Origin: an uncultured Pseudomonadales bacterium
Lineage (GTDB): Bacteria > Pseudomonadota > Gammaproteobacteria > Pseudomonadales > Pseudohongiellaceae
Direction of reading: 5' to 3'
Assembly (NCBI GenBank): GCA_938091935.1
Contig: CALKNV010000040.1
Coordinates: 1-40,523 of the forward strand
Length of the DNA stretch: 40,523 nucleotides
Positions within the stretch are counted from its first letter, which is position 1. Each line of letters opens with the position of its first letter. A program made the translations under genes and the position numbers. Below the pieces are notes generated by a model that did not search any database, was not told where the DNA came from, and saw only the letters and a list, made by a program, of their open reading frames with translations. This document shows, piece by piece, positions 1-9,149 of the stretch.

Positions 1-4
1 TGGA

Positions 5-340
5 TCATTGACAATCCACTGTGATTTTTCGTTCTAGAGCATCCACCTCGCCCTTTGCTATAGCTAGCTCCCCCTCTTTATCTGCTCCAAAAACCGATCC
101 GAGAGGCAAAAGTATTAAAAAGACTCCGGCAGCGTCACCTAAAGCAGCGTTATTCTGTTGGCGAGTAAGAACAATCTCTACCTCACGCTTCTGAGAAAGC
201 AATGAGCGAGCATCCTCACATGACATTTTTGAATAATCGGACGACGATACTGCTACAGGTGCGACTGATGAAGCTCGAGATGCGCAACCCACTACTAACC
301 CAGATATAAGTATAATCCCTAAAGCATGATGTATTTTCAT
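5..340 (-). CDS. small predicted lipoprotein, function unknown
   Basis: A 111-residue protein that starts with a lipoprotein signal: a short basic N-terminus, a hydrophobic stretch, then the lipobox L-V-V-G-C with the acylated Cys near residue 19. The ATG at 340 is preferred over the longer upstream frame (to 415) because the signal peptide begins there and an AAGGG sequence lies about 7 bases upstream. The mature part has an S-C-E-D motif, a helical segment, a short hydrophobic stretch (around VFLILLPLGSVFG) and a charged K-G-E-x-x-A-L-E-R-K end. This resembles small outer-membrane or periplasmic lipoproteins of unknown role. It sits downstream of guaA on the same strand, and nothing in the sequence links it to purine metabolism. 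I do not recognise a named family. Confidence 0.7.
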   Translation of the reverse strand: MKIHHALGIILISGLVVGCASRASSVAPVAVSSSDYSKMSCEDARSLLSQKREVEIVLTRQQNNAALGDAAGVFLILLPLGSVFGADKEGELAIAKGEVDALERKITVDCQ

Positions 341-441
341 TTCGACGCCCTTAAGTTGCGAAGCTGCTAAGACTGATGCAAACCGCACATCCGAGCTTAC
401 AAGAAAATTTTGCAATTAGATAATGTTTTACGTGCCTACCT

Positions 442-2022
442 CTACTCCCATTCGATTGTGGCAGGTGGTTTACTGGAAATATCGTAGCTTACCCGCGAGA
501 CTTCCGGAATCTCATTCATGATGCGATTAGAGACCAGCTCGAGCAAATCAGGGTCGAGTCTTGCCCAACGGGCTGTCATGAAATCAACAGTCTCGACGGC
601 TCTTAGACTAATCACATAGGCATAACGACGCGCATCCCCTACTACCCCTACCGATTTAACCGGTAGAAATACAGCAAAGGCCTGGCTGACATCATGGTAC
701 TTATCTGCGTTATATAACTCTTGGATAAATATCGAGTCAGCTTGCCTGAGGATATCGCAGTATTCCTTTTTTACTTCTCCCAATACCCTAACCCCAAGTC
801 CTGGACCAGGAAATGGGTGCCGGTAAACCATGTCGTAGGGCAAACCCAACTCCAGACCAATTTGCCTCACTTCGTCCTTGAACAGCTCACGCAGTGGCTC
901 CACCAGCTTAAGGGTCATATCTTCCGGCAAGCCGCCAACATTATGATGGGATTTTATGACGTGGGCCTTACCAGTCTTGGATCCGGCAGACTCTATTACG
1001 TCTGGGTAAATGGTACCCTGGGCCAGCCAGTTCACATCTCCTAACTTGGTGGCCTCTTGGTCGAATACCTCTATAAAGGTATTGCCAATAATCTTGCGCT
1101 TGGTTTCAGGATCATGCACATCCTCGAGTGCGTCAAGAAACATGCTCTCAGCATCCGCGCGAATGACGTGAATCCCCATATTGCGGGCAAAGGTTGCCAT
1201 GACCTGGTCGCCTTCGTGCAAGCGCAACAGGCCGTTATCTACAAAGACGCAGGTTAGTTGTTCGCCAATAGCGCGATGCAGCAGCGCCGCTACAACCGAA
1301 GAGTCTACCCCGCCTGACAAGCCCAGCAGCACTTTATCTTTGCCAACAGTAGCACGGACAGTGGAGATTGCATCTTCAATTATACTCGCCGCTGTCCAAA
1401 GCTTTTCGCAGCCGCAGATGTCGCGGACGAATCGTTCAATAATTCGCATGCCCTGCAGCGTATGTGTCACTTCCGGATGGAATTGAATACCGAATAAGGG
1501 CTTTTCACAATGTCGCATGCCTGCGATCGGCGCACTCTCGGTGGCCGCGATGAGCTCAAAATCCGGCGGTACTCGCGTGACTTTATCCCCGTGGCTCATC
1601 CAGACATCTAGTTGCGCTATACCGCCATCCAGCACCCGATCCTCGATGCCATTTAGCAGTTCGCTTTCTGCCACCACATCGACTTGCGCAAATCCGAATT
1701 CGGATTTGGAGGACGCTTCGACTCTACCACCAAATTCTTCAGCCATGGTCTGCATGCCATAGCAGATGCCCAGGATAGGAAGTCCTGCTTCATAGAGAAA
1801 CGCCGGAGGCCTGGGGGAATAATCCTTGTTGGCAGACTCCGGGCTGCCGGAGAAAATAATACCCTGAGGCGCAAACTGATCGAAGTGTTCCTGGCTAACT
1901 TCATAATCCCAAATTTCACAATACACGCCGGCTTCGCGCACCCTTCTGGCGATGAGTTGCGTGTACTGAGAACCGAAATCGAGAATCAGTATTTTCTGAC
2001 TGTGAATGTCTGCGCCGGCCAT
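442..2022 (-). CDS. guaA: GMP synthase (glutamine-hydrolysing)
   Basis: Converts XMP, ATP and glutamine to GMP, the last step of guanine nucleotide synthesis, in the cytoplasm. The 526 residues match the usual length and align with E. coli GuaA almost end to end. The N-terminal class I amidotransferase domain has the nucleophile C87 in G-I-C-Y-G-M-Q and the H182/E184 pair in F-H-P-E. The ATP-pyrophosphatase P-loop S-G-G-V-D-S-S is at 236-242. The C-terminal dimerisation domain ends in the conserved K-P-P-A-T-I-E-W-E. An AAGGA sequence about 10 bases upstream supports the ATG at 2022. It lies 108 bp downstream of guaB on the same strand, the classic guaBA operon. No intact catalytic residue is missing. 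Confidence 0.98.
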   Translation of the reverse strand: MAGADIHSQKILILDFGSQYTQLIARRVREAGVYCEIWDYEVSQEHFDQFAPQGIIFSGSPESANKDYSPRPPAFLYEAGLPILGICYGMQTMAEEFGGRVEASSKSEFGFAQVDVVAESELLNGIEDRVLDGGIAQLDVWMSHGDKVTRVPPDFELIAATESAPIAGMRHCEKPLFGIQFHPEVTHTLQGMRIIERFVRDICGCEKLWTAASIIEDAISTVRATVGKDKVLLGLSGGVDSSVVAALLHRAIGEQLTCVFVDNGLLRLHEGDQVMATFARNMGIHVIRADAESMFLDALEDVHDPETKRKIIGNTFIEVFDQEATKLGDVNWLAQGTIYPDVIESAGSKTGKAHVIKSHHNVGGLPEDMTLKLVEPLRELFKDEVRQIGLELGLPYDMVYRHPFPGPGLGVRVLGEVKKEYCDILRQADSIFIQELYNADKYHDVSQAFAVFLPVKSVGVVGDARRYAYVISLRAVETVDFMTARWARLDPDLLELVSNRIMNEIPEVSRVSYDISSKPPATIEWE

Positions 2023-2130
2023 TATGGAAAAAATCCTTTAGAAAATTAGAACTTTATTATGAAACGCTGGCCTATAAACCAACCCTACCTCAAATATGAA
2101 GCATCAATTTAGACACTGCTCAGACTAGTG

Positions 2131-3600
2131 TTAAGACACGCGGTAATTGGGCGCTTCTTTGGTGATTGAGACATCATGCACATGGGACTCTGACATACCC
2201 GCGCCCGTGATCTTCACGAACTGGGTCTTGGTGCGCATGGTCTCAATGTCTTTACAGCCGGTATAACCCATACTGGATCTGAGGCCACCCATCAACTGAT
2301 GCACAATAGCTGCCATAGGCCCTTTGTAGGGCACGCGCCCCTCGATACCCTCAGGCACCAGCTTTTCATTACCGGAGTTGGCGTCCTGGAAATAGCGATC
2401 ACTGGATCCCTGCGAGTGAGACATTGCGCCCAGACTCCCCATGCCGCGATATGACTTGTAGCTGCGACCCTGGTAAAGCTCGACCTCTCCCGGTGCTTCT
2501 TCGGAGCCCGCCAGCAGGCTGCCTATCATTACCACGTTGGCGCCGGCGGCAATCACCTTGGCGATGTCACCGGAGTAACGAATACCGCCGTCGGAGATCA
2601 CGCAGACATCGGTGTCTTTCAAGGCTTCCACCACGTTCGCAACCGCAGAGATTTGCGGCACACCAACGCCCGTGACGATACGAGTGGTGCAGATGGAGCC
2701 TGGTCCTATTCCCACCTTGACGGCATCCGCTCCTACTGCAGCCAAGTCCCTGGCCGCCTGCGCGGTACCAATGTTGCCTCCAATAACCGACACGTCCGCA
2801 TACCGTCGCTTGATGGCGGCCACCTTGTCGATTACACCCTGATGATGACCATGGGCCGTGTCCACAATAATGACATCGACCCCGGCTTCCACCAGAGCAG
2901 CAACTCTGTCATCAGTATCTGCCGAAGTGCCGACAGCAGCAGCCGAGCGCAAGCGCCCCAAATCGTCTTTACAGGCGTTCGGGTAATCCTCAGACTTGCG
3001 TATATCTTTCAGTGTGATGAGCCCTTTGAGATCGAAGTCAGCATTGACCACCAAAATTTTCTCAATGCGGTGCCGATGCAGCAGCTCCTTAACCTCATCA
3101 AGGTTGAAGTCTTCCTGCACGGTTACAAGCCGATCTTTGGGCGTCATAATGGTGTTTACCGCTGCGTCCAGATTGCTCTCAAAACGCACATCGCGGCTGG
3201 TCACTATGCCCACCAGGCCAGTGCTGTCCAGAACTGGCATACCTGAGATCTCTTTCTCGTTCATCAGCGAGACCAGATCCCTGATGGTCGCCTCTGCGGT
3301 GATGGTTATGGGATCCTTAACCACTCCACTTTCATACTTTTTGACCGCACGCACTTCCCGTGCTTGATTCTCGATGCTCATGCTCTTGTGAATGACACCC
3401 AAACCGCCTTCTTGCGCCATGGCAATAGCCAGTCGCGCTTCGGTAACAGTGTCCATCGCCGCAGAAACCAGGGGAATATTCAGGGTAATCGCCTTGGTGA
3501 GGTGCGATTGAAGACTTACTGTGCGAGGGAGAACGGTTGAGTGTGCGGGCAGGAGCAGAACATCATCGAATGTTAAAGCCTCTTCAGCAATTCGTAACAT
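2131..3600 (-). CDS. guaB: inosine-5'-monophosphate dehydrogenase
   Basis: Oxidises IMP to XMP with NAD+, the committed step to GMP. The 489-residue length is typical. The TIM-barrel catalytic core is interrupted by two CBS domains (roughly residues 95-205, with G-I-V-T-S-R-D and G-L-I-T-L-K-D-I signatures). The active-site loop G-P-G-S-I-C-T-T-R places the nucleophile at C304. The mobile flap region R-G-M-G-S-L-G-A-M and the C-terminal M-R-T-K-T-Q-F-V-K are present. First gene of guaBA, with a sigma70-type promoter just upstream. In Pseudomonas-like genomes xseA is close to and divergent from guaB; here about 14 kb of accessory genes intervene. Confidence 0.98.
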   Translation of the reverse strand: MLRIAEEALTFDDVLLLPAHSTVLPRTVSLQSHLTKAITLNIPLVSAAMDTVTEARLAIAMAQEGGLGVIHKSMSIENQAREVRAVKKYESGVVKDPITITAEATIRDLVSLMNEKEISGMPVLDSTGLVGIVTSRDVRFESNLDAAVNTIMTPKDRLVTVQEDFNLDEVKELLHRHRIEKILVVNADFDLKGLITLKDIRKSEDYPNACKDDLGRLRSAAAVGTSADTDDRVAALVEAGVDVIIVDTAHGHHQGVIDKVAAIKRRYADVSVIGGNIGTAQAARDLAAVGADAVKVGIGPGSICTTRIVTGVGVPQISAVANVVEALKDTDVCVISDGGIRYSGDIAKVIAAGANVVMIGSLLAGSEEAPGEVELYQGRSYKSYRGMGSLGAMSHSQGSSDRYFQDANSGNEKLVPEGIEGRVPYKGPMAAIVHQLMGGLRSSMGYTGCKDIETMRTKTQFVKITGAGMSESHVHDVSITKEAPNYRVS

Positions 3601-3627
3601 AAGATTTCTACCATCCGCAAAAACGAG

Positions 3628-3656
3628 ATTATACAGATGCGGTTTTGGCTTGTACA
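3628..3656 (-). promoter_or_regulatory. sigma70-type promoter of guaBA
   Basis: On the minus strand a TGTACA -35 hexamer (3656-3651) is followed, after exactly 17 bp, by a perfect TATAAT -10 (3633-3628). The -10 lies 27 bp upstream of the guaB start. I see no PurR-like palindrome overlapping it. Assigned from consensus only. Confidence 0.6.
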
Positions 3657-3669
3657 GAAACCCGGCTAT

Positions 3670-4449
3670 TCAGGACTTATCGGCGGGCAAATTTCCAGCA
3701 GTCACTCTCTTTTCCAGGTACGCCCGATAGAGATACTGTGCGAGTGGGATTGTCACGACTTGAGTGCTGTAGATAAACCCAGCGCGAGGCACTTTGCTTG
3801 GGCTGGCAAGCAAGGCAATAAACAGAGAGAGCAGCGCTGTACAGATAACAACACCCCAAGCGATAGTGGTCAGGTGACAGTAGGTCCGCTCGTAGTCTGT
3901 CATGTGCAGCTCCTCCGCAAAGCGCAGAGAATTCTGGTAAAAAGCAATGATGATTGACCCCAGGGCCATCAACCCCAGGGCGACAAAAACAAACAGACCG
4001 CTGATGGTATTGTCAGCCCAGCCCTCATTTTCAAACAGACCAGTATCAAGCAATGAAAACCCTAACAGCGTCGAGGTGATATAAATTACTGTCGCCTGGG
4101 CCACTAGCTTGATTGGGTAGACGAATACCAACATCAGGATTACCAGGCCGAGGCTCAGCTGGATGGTTATTGGATCCTGCAATCCAAATGTCCGACTCCA
4201 GGTTGAGTGGGCAAGCCAGACCGCGCCGATAGTAAGCGCGCTGAATACGAAGGCTGGAATATCCTTGGACAGCTCAAATAATTCTGGTGGACTGGTTGGA
4301 ATTTGGTCGATACTGATTACCAGCATGGTGAATGCGAAGGCAAAAGCCGCATCTACGAACGTCTCGATACGAGTCATGCTGTCACCACGAATGATACGCC
4401 CACTTTCACGGCGACAACTTGCGATAAACTCCTGACTTAACGGCTCCAT
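3670..4449 (-). CDS. TMEM175/DUF1211-like integral membrane protein
   Basis: A 259-residue polytopic membrane protein with about six hydrophobic segments. Residues 27-40 (R-I-E-T-F-V-D-A-A-F-A-F-A-F) resemble the start of the first transmembrane helix of the DUF1211/TMEM175 potassium-channel family, which usually reads R-x-x-x-F-S-D-A-V-F-A. That R/F-S-D motif marks the family; here the Ser is replaced by Val. A charged W-L-A-H-S-T-W segment follows the second helix, as in relatives. By family it could be a K+-permeable channel of the inner membrane, but the changed motif and low complexity make this an inference. It lies upstream of guaB on the same strand but is separated from it by the guaB promoter. 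A GAGGTG sequence lies upstream of the ATG. Confidence 0.6.
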   Translation of the reverse strand: MEPLSQEFIASCRRESGRIIRGDSMTRIETFVDAAFAFAFTMLVISIDQIPTSPPELFELSKDIPAFVFSALTIGAVWLAHSTWSRTFGLQDPITIQLSLGLVILMLVFVYPIKLVAQATVIYITSTLLGFSLLDTGLFENEGWADNTISGLFVFVALGLMALGSIIIAFYQNSLRFAEELHMTDYERTYCHLTTIAWGVVICTALLSLFIALLASPSKVPRAGFIYSTQVVTIPLAQYLYRAYLEKRVTAGNLPADKS

Positions 4450-4596
4450 GACTGGATAGCACCTCGTGCACAGTTATAGAATCAGGGTCCAGACTGGCCA
4501 TGTGCAGACATCAAGCTACTAAGCTACAGGCTGGTTCCATCCTGTCTGAGTGTGCACAGAGCCAGACAGAATGACAAGTGGGGAGACTCCGCCGCA

Positions 4597-5427
4597 ATGA
4601 GCACAGATCAAAATATCAGCAGACTGCAGTCTTTTCTGCGGGAGCCCACCTTCCATTTTTTTATCATGGCCCTGGTGATTTTCGCGGTCTACGGCATCAG
4701 CAGCAGTACTCAGGAGAACGTACTGGAATTGGATCAGCGCGAAATTGATGCACGCCTTTTTATGCAAGAAATGGCAAGTGGTCAGGCGCTTAGCGAGGAG
4801 CAAAGGGATTATTTAACCTCCGCTTTTGTAGAAGAGCAGATTCTGGTGCAGGAAGCACTCAAAATGGGGCTAGATAATGATGCGCGCATACACGATATTC
4901 TTGCGCAAAAAATGCGCCATGTGCTCAGCGGTGACGTCATTCAACCCAGCCAGGAGGAACTGCAAACCTTCTATGACAGCAATCTCGAGCGTTACCGCAC
5001 CCTGCCCTCACTGGACGCCAACGAAATCGTGTTTAACACCCGCGAGGAGCTGTCTGTTGAGGTGAGCAATGCGCTAGCCTCGGGTGCTGACGCGGCCACA
5101 CTTTTAGAGTTGGAGGCTGGGAACGCCGACCCTCTGCCCAATGTGAACAACCTGGATCTCTCCAATATATTCGATGACGAGTTTGCTGAACGCGTGTTCA
5201 GTGCTGAAACCGGTTCATGGCAAGGCCCTTTCCTGAGCAATCGCGGACAGCATTGGCTGCAGGTCACTTCCAGAACAGACTCCAGGCTGCCGCCGCTGAC
5301 TGAGATCAGGGATCGTGTGCGTCTGGAATGGATAGCTGCTGAAGAAGATTTGCGCCTGCAGGCTCAAATCAACCGCCTGTGGGAACAGTATTCTATCCGC
5401 ATCAGCAATGCTGAAGCGGAACAGTAG
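4597..5427 (+). CDS. membrane-anchored parvulin-type peptidyl-prolyl isomerase-like protein
   Basis: Residues 22-35 form one N-terminal membrane anchor (FHFFIMALVIFAVYG), followed by a SurA/PpiD-like helical chaperone region with the pattern L-x-E-E-Q-R-D-Y-L-x-x-x-F-V-E-E-Q-I-L-V-Q-E-A. A short region resembling the end of a PpiC domain follows (S-W-Q-G-P-F, then W-L-Q-V, then L-P-P-L-x-E-I-R-x-x-V). The isomerase core is short and lacks clear catalytic residues, so it may act mainly as a chaperone outside the inner membrane. The ATG at 4597 is chosen over the longer frame at 4552 because a GGGGAG sequence lies 11 bases upstream. Its stop is 8 bp before the HupE-like gene, so the two are probably co-transcribed and functionally linked. 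Confidence 0.75.
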   Translation: MSTDQNISRLQSFLREPTFHFFIMALVIFAVYGISSSTQENVLELDQREIDARLFMQEMASGQALSEEQRDYLTSAFVEEQILVQEALKMGLDNDARIHDILAQKMRHVLSGDVIQPSQEELQTFYDSNLERYRTLPSLDANEIVFNTREELSVEVSNALASGADAATLLELEAGNADPLPNVNNLDLSNIFDDEFAERVFSAETGSWQGPFLSNRGQHWLQVTSRTDSRLPPLTEIRDRVRLEWIAAEEDLRLQAQINRLWEQYSIRISNAEAEQ

Positions 5428-5435
5428 GGCTGCCA

Positions 5436-6428
5436 GTGCGCATTAAAATATCCAGCACCCTCTTCCTGTTGCTCGCATTATTGCCTGGGCTGGTCCTGGC
5501 TCATGATGTAGACATTACCGGAGTCGCCCGCATATTTATCGATGAAACAGCACCCGGTAGCTACAGCCTTTCGGTGGTGGATCAGCAAGTGCCACCTTTG
5601 TTTAATATTGAACGTATTCTTCCAGAGCGCTGCAAAGGACTAGCACCGGGAAACTATAGTTATCGCTTCCAGTGCAGCCCCGCACTTAACATCAATGATA
5701 GCCTCGAAATTCCCTGGTCATTGCAGGGCCTGGTCGCGGTTGCACGTTGGACTGATGGAACTGATGTTTCGGGATACTTTCCTGCAGAAGGCTCAGGTAT
5801 CAGCATCCCAATGAGCGACTTGAAGGCAGGCGCTGGCTCCATCATCAGCCTCGCTTCGCGCTATCTTGTCCTGGGCGCGGAGCATATTCTGTTCGGAATC
5901 GACCATCTGCTGTTCGTGCTGGGATTACTATTACTCTTGCAGGGTTTCTGGAAGCTGCTCAAAACCATCACGGCCTTCACTATCGCCCACAGCATCACGC
6001 TAGCCTTCGCGGTGCTAGGCATTTTTCCGGTGCCCAATGCCCCGATAGAAGTGCTAATCGCGCTTTCCATCGTGATGCTGGCTAGAGAAGTCATTATGAG
6101 TCAGCGCGGAGAACTCACCCTGGTGCATGAAAAACCATGGATCGTTGCTTTCGTTTTTGGCCTGTTTCACGGCTTTGGGTTTGCCGGTGCGCTGGGGGAG
6201 CTGGGGCTGAGCGATGCGGATATCCCTCTGGCGCTGCTGTTCTTCAATCTGGGCGTTGAAGGGGGGCAGGTGTTATTTATTGTAGGGATGATTGCTGTTA
6301 ATGCAGTATTTACCAAGCTTTTTACCAACAGCACTGCCAGTGCCCACCGCGGGCTAGCTTATGGACTTGGCGGCATTGCCTGCTTCTGGTTTCTGGAAAG
6401 GCTACCAGCCCTGGTGCTGATTAACTAA
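5436..6428 (+). CDS. HupE/UreJ-family membrane protein
   Basis: A 330-residue protein with a signal peptide (residues 1-22, cut after V-L-A), an extracytoplasmic beta-rich domain of about 110 residues with two Cys, then about six transmembrane helices. The membrane half carries the family's histidine motifs: G-A-E-H-I-L-F-G-I-D-H-L-L-F, F-T-I-A-H-S-I-T-L and F-G-L-F-H-G-F-G-F-A. These fit the HupE/UreJ_2 group, relatives of nickel or cobalt permeases, so metal transport is the likely role; the metal is unknown. The start is GTG at 5436, 8 bp after the PPIase-like gene. It converges on the cytochrome gene 6 bp away, leaving little room for a terminator. Confidence 0.85.
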   Translation: MRIKISSTLFLLLALLPGLVLAHDVDITGVARIFIDETAPGSYSLSVVDQQVPPLFNIERILPERCKGLAPGNYSYRFQCSPALNINDSLEIPWSLQGLVAVARWTDGTDVSGYFPAEGSGISIPMSDLKAGAGSIISLASRYLVLGAEHILFGIDHLLFVLGLLLLLQGFWKLLKTITAFTIAHSITLAFAVLGIFPVPNAPIEVLIALSIVMLAREVIMSQRGELTLVHEKPWIVAFVFGLFHGFGFAGALGELGLSDADIPLALLFFNLGVEGGQVLFIVGMIAVNAVFTKLFTNSTASAHRGLAYGLGGIACFWFLERLPALVLIN

Positions 6429-6434
6429 CGCAAA

Positions 6435-6857
6435 TTACTGATTCTGAAACTGCTGATGACAGCTTTCGCAGGGAGGATACAGTGCATTGTTGCCGACATC
6501 CGACAATGCTTCTTCGTCTCTGGCTGCAACAGCAGTCAGCACCTGACGCGATGCTGCCAGCATCTGGGCGTTGAACTCTTGCCATTGTTTAGTGGCAGCC
6601 GCCTCAGCCTCCCCCTCTGCACTGCCTCCTAATGCCAGCAGGTTTGCAGCACCGATAACAGCATAGGCCGCATTTTCTACTTCTTGCCACTGTGCGTCGG
6701 TTTCCAATTGATAGGCACCCCAGATTGTGTTGGTGGCCGGGGTGATGATGCCGTTCATAAGCTGCTTAACCCTCAGCTCGGGTTCCAGTTCGGCGGCTTG
6801 ACTCACTGTGAGCACAAAACCAACAAGCATCAGCAAACAAGTTCGCGCACTCATCAT
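6435..6857 (-). CDS. exported c-type cytochrome with C-terminal heme motif (cytochrome c'-like)
   Basis: About 140 residues: a signal peptide (hydrophobic LLMLVGFVLTV, cut near S-Q-A-A), a largely helical body, and a single heme-binding C-E-S-C-H seven residues from the C-terminus (C130, C133, H134). A C-terminal CxxCH after a four-helix body is the pattern of cytochromes c' and b562-like periplasmic cytochromes. That class handles NO, electrons or stress; no substrate can be read here. The start is uncertain: ATG 6857 begins the signal peptide cleanly, while GTG 6869 (with GGAG 9 bases upstream) and GTG 6884 are alternatives. Its leader overlaps a 13-bp tandem repeat. It follows the 6943-7944 gene on the same strand. 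Confidence 0.75.
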   Translation of the reverse strand: MMSARTCLLMLVGFVLTVSQAAELEPELRVKQLMNGIITPATNTIWGAYQLETDAQWQEVENAAYAVIGAANLLALGGSAEGEAEAAATKQWQEFNAQMLAASRQVLTAVAARDEEALSDVGNNALYPPCESCHQQFQNQ

Positions 6858-6883
6858 AAGAAAACTCACGTATAAAGACTCCA

Positions 6884-6948
6884 CTCGATTCTATTGTTTG
6901 GTTGTAATGTTTGGTTGTAATGCTCGGCTGTAATGTTCGGTTCTATTG
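6884..6948. repeat. 13-bp tandem repeat, five units
   Basis: Five head-to-tail 13-bp units (6884, 6897, 6910, 6923, 6936). Two are identical (TTTGGTTGTAATG), one differs slightly (CTCGGCTGTAATG), and two end in TCTATTG. A sixth, poorer copy may begin at 6949. The repeat covers the stop codon and last residues of the upstream minus-strand gene and the leader of the cytochrome gene. Confidence 0.9.
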
Positions 6949-7944
6949 CTCGCTTGTCTCACGTCCTGCTTCGACTTCCTGCTTACGCGCGCCAGCCAGT
7001 ATGCCCGGCAAGGCGTAGTTGCCCTCGTGACAGGCATACTCATAAATCCGATCATCCACCGCGTTCATCGGCAACTCCCCAGTCCACGGGCGAGAGTAGA
7101 CAGTAGGGTCCTCCACAGTGAAACGGTAGAGCAAAGTTTCGTCGTCTAGCCGTGAAAAGCGTTCTGTTATTTTGGCGGTTGGGGACAGATAGAGAAAATG
7201 ACGCAAAGCACCGCGGAAGCCTTCCTGGTCATGAAAGTTCGTCGTTTCCACCACCAGCGTATCCCCCTCGTAGTAGCCAATAGAGTCACCCAGCCACTTC
7301 TGGATATCTGAGTGTTCGCTATCACGCAGGCGGACAATACGGGCATCATGATTCATCTCTGCCAGAATCATGACGTAGTCCTCGGTTTGCACAATGCGAC
7401 TGTGGTTGTTGTAAAGCACCGGCAACATCGGTGGCCCACCCGACGAACCAAATCCAACCAGACAGCGTTCTCCCATAGGACGGACCTCAGGCCCATCGAA
7501 GGCACCACGACTTCTTCGTCCGGCAAAAATAGCCCGTTGCGCGCCTTCGGCCCAGGGTAACCGGCCGTCCTCGGGCTCAACGATAATGGAGCTGCGGATC
7601 TCACCATTGATCTCTGCCATGCGCTCGCCCGGATCCATCCAGAATGTGTTGTAGCCACCGACGCCCGGTTCACCGTCACCGGAATTCACCAGCTCATCGA
7701 GATAACTCTCTCCCGTTTCGCCCACGCTGGCTGCCTCTTCCGCACTGATTATCAACTCACCACCAAATTGCTCACCGCGCTCTAGCATAGTGACTGTCGC
7801 GATGCTGTAAACACCCTGGAGATCAGGCGCGCCCCATTGAGTTAGAGGTGCTTCTGAGTCCTGCGCAATTGCGCTAAGCGAGCTCGAAATCAGCGTACTG
7901 GCGAACAGTAGTGCAGGTATTTTGCGAGGTGATGGTGCTTTCAC
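6943..7944 (-). CDS. secreted protein of unknown function
   Basis: A 333-residue exported protein. A GTG start at 7944 is chosen: GGAG lies 7 bases upstream, and it begins a clear signal peptide (KAPSPRKIPALLFASTL, cut near A-I-A-Q). The open frame continues upstream to 8184, but that part overlaps the divergent hydrolase gene and looks non-coding. The mature protein starts W-G-A-P-D-L-Q-G-V-Y and later has S-S-I-I-V-E-P-E-D-G-R-L-P, R-C-L-V-G-F-G, Y-Y-E-G-D-T-L-V-V-E-T-T-N-F and an acidic Y-E-Y-A-C-H-E-G-N-Y end. This motif set recurs in exported proteins of unknown function in environmental Proteobacteria and Acidobacteria, often W-G-x-P-D-L-Q-G-x-W. I do not know its activity. Confidence 0.8.
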   Translation of the reverse strand: MKAPSPRKIPALLFASTLISSSLSAIAQDSEAPLTQWGAPDLQGVYSIATVTMLERGEQFGGELIISAEEAASVGETGESYLDELVNSGDGEPGVGGYNTFWMDPGERMAEINGEIRSSIIVEPEDGRLPWAEGAQRAIFAGRRSRGAFDGPEVRPMGERCLVGFGSSGGPPMLPVLYNNHSRIVQTEDYVMILAEMNHDARIVRLRDSEHSDIQKWLGDSIGYYEGDTLVVETTNFHDQEGFRGALRHFLYLSPTAKITERFSRLDDETLLYRFTVEDPTVYSRPWTGELPMNAVDDRIYEYACHEGNYALPGILAGARKQEVEAGRETSEQ

Positions 7945-8131
7945 GTTAATACTCCCGGTCTGTGGAACCCAATCGATTCTCTCTAATGCTAGCACAAGCC
8001 TTGCTTTGGCACAGAATCCGGACCTAGCCTGAGCTGGGACAACAAGCTGCTCAAGTCGAGTATTACGGATAAACTTTTGTTGCCAAATTTGCTTTAATCC
8101 GCCTGACTCACACGCTGCAAGCGAGGCGCTC

Positions 8132-9049
8132 ATGCACCGACTAATTCCGCTCATCACAATGCTAATACTCAGCAACCTGGCCAAGGCTGACGCCTGGAGC
8201 GAGGTCGAACATGGTTACGCCGAGAGCAATGGCGCGCGGATTCACTACGCCACCATGGGCTCGGGCCCCCTGGTAGTCATGATTCATGGATTTCCGGATT
8301 TCTGGTATAGCTGGCGGCATCAAATGGAAGGCCTTGCTGACCGCTTCAAGGTGGTCGCGATTGACCAGCGTGGCTATAACCGCAGCGACAAGCCTGAGGG
8401 TAAGGAGAACTATGGCATGCAGCATCTGGTGAGCGATGTCGCAGCGGTAATCCACCACCTGGGGGAAGATAGCGCTACCATTGTCGGACACGATTGGGGC
8501 GGCGCCGTGGCCTGGCAGTTTGCTTTTGCCCTGCCGCAGATGGTGGATAATCTGGTTATTCTCAACCTGCCTCATCCCAACGGCATGGCCAGGGAAATGG
8601 CAGGCAATGCCGAGCAACAGGCCAACAGCAATTACGCGCGAGTATTTATTGAAGGCTCCCCCTCGGATCCCGATATATTTTTCGGTGGACCCATGACAGC
8701 CGAAACCCTGGCGGGTTGGGTATCTGACGCCAGCGCCCGAGAGCGCTATGTGGAGGCCTTCAGGCAGTCTGACTTCGACGCCATGCTGTCTTACTACAAA
8801 CAAAATTATCCGGGTGGCTCAGACAATGGCGAGGCAAGCCCGCAGACGCCGCAACTCGACATACCCCTGCTAGTGTTTCATGGCCTGGAAGACACGGCGC
8901 TGCATTCAGACGGGCTCAACAACACCTGGGATTGGAACGACAGCTCTACCACCGTAGTCGCGGTTCCCGGAGCAGGGCATTTCGTCCAACAAGACGCGGC
9001 CGCCAAGGTAACTGACACGCTGCGATGGTGGCTGCTGGCGAATCAGTAA
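8132..9049 (+). CDS. exported alpha/beta hydrolase, epoxide-hydrolase-like
   Basis: A 305-residue protein with an N-terminal signal peptide (about residues 1-20) and an alpha/beta-hydrolase fold. The oxyanion motif H-G-F-P-D-F-W-Y-S-W is at 52-61 and D-Q-R-G-Y-N-R-S-D-K-P at 78-88. The nucleophile elbow G-H-D-W-G-G places D121 as nucleophile, D253 is the likely acid in G-L-E-D, and H282 is in G-A-G-H-F. An Asp nucleophile with H-G-x-P points to the soluble epoxide hydrolase/haloalkane or haloacetate dehalogenase branch; which one cannot be told from sequence alone. The ATG has GAGG 5 bases upstream. It is divergent from the secreted protein at 6943-7944. Export of this enzyme class is less usual. 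Confidence 0.88.
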   Translation: MHRLIPLITMLILSNLAKADAWSEVEHGYAESNGARIHYATMGSGPLVVMIHGFPDFWYSWRHQMEGLADRFKVVAIDQRGYNRSDKPEGKENYGMQHLVSDVAAVIHHLGEDSATIVGHDWGGAVAWQFAFALPQMVDNLVILNLPHPNGMAREMAGNAEQQANSNYARVFIEGSPSDPDIFFGGPMTAETLAGWVSDASARERYVEAFRQSDFDAMLSYYKQNYPGGSDNGEASPQTPQLDIPLLVFHGLEDTALHSDGLNNTWDWNDSSTTVVAVPGAGHFVQQDAAAKVTDTLRWWLLANQ

Positions 9050-9149
9050 AATCTGGCAAACCTGTAGAGGACAAACTGAGCAACGCTAACTGCGAGAATG
9101 ATCAACCGCGCAGTTGGCCAGAATTGCTTTATTAGAGGAATTGATTGAC

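Noticed and set aside
721-2049. Several plus-strand open frames inside guaA and guaB
   Set aside because: They are antisense to genes with end-to-end family similarity, have no ribosome sites and no recognisable motifs.
7945-8184. Upstream extension of the 6943-7944 gene to 8184
   Set aside because: It overlaps the divergent hydrolase gene, and the GTG at 7944 has both a good ribosome site and the signal peptide.
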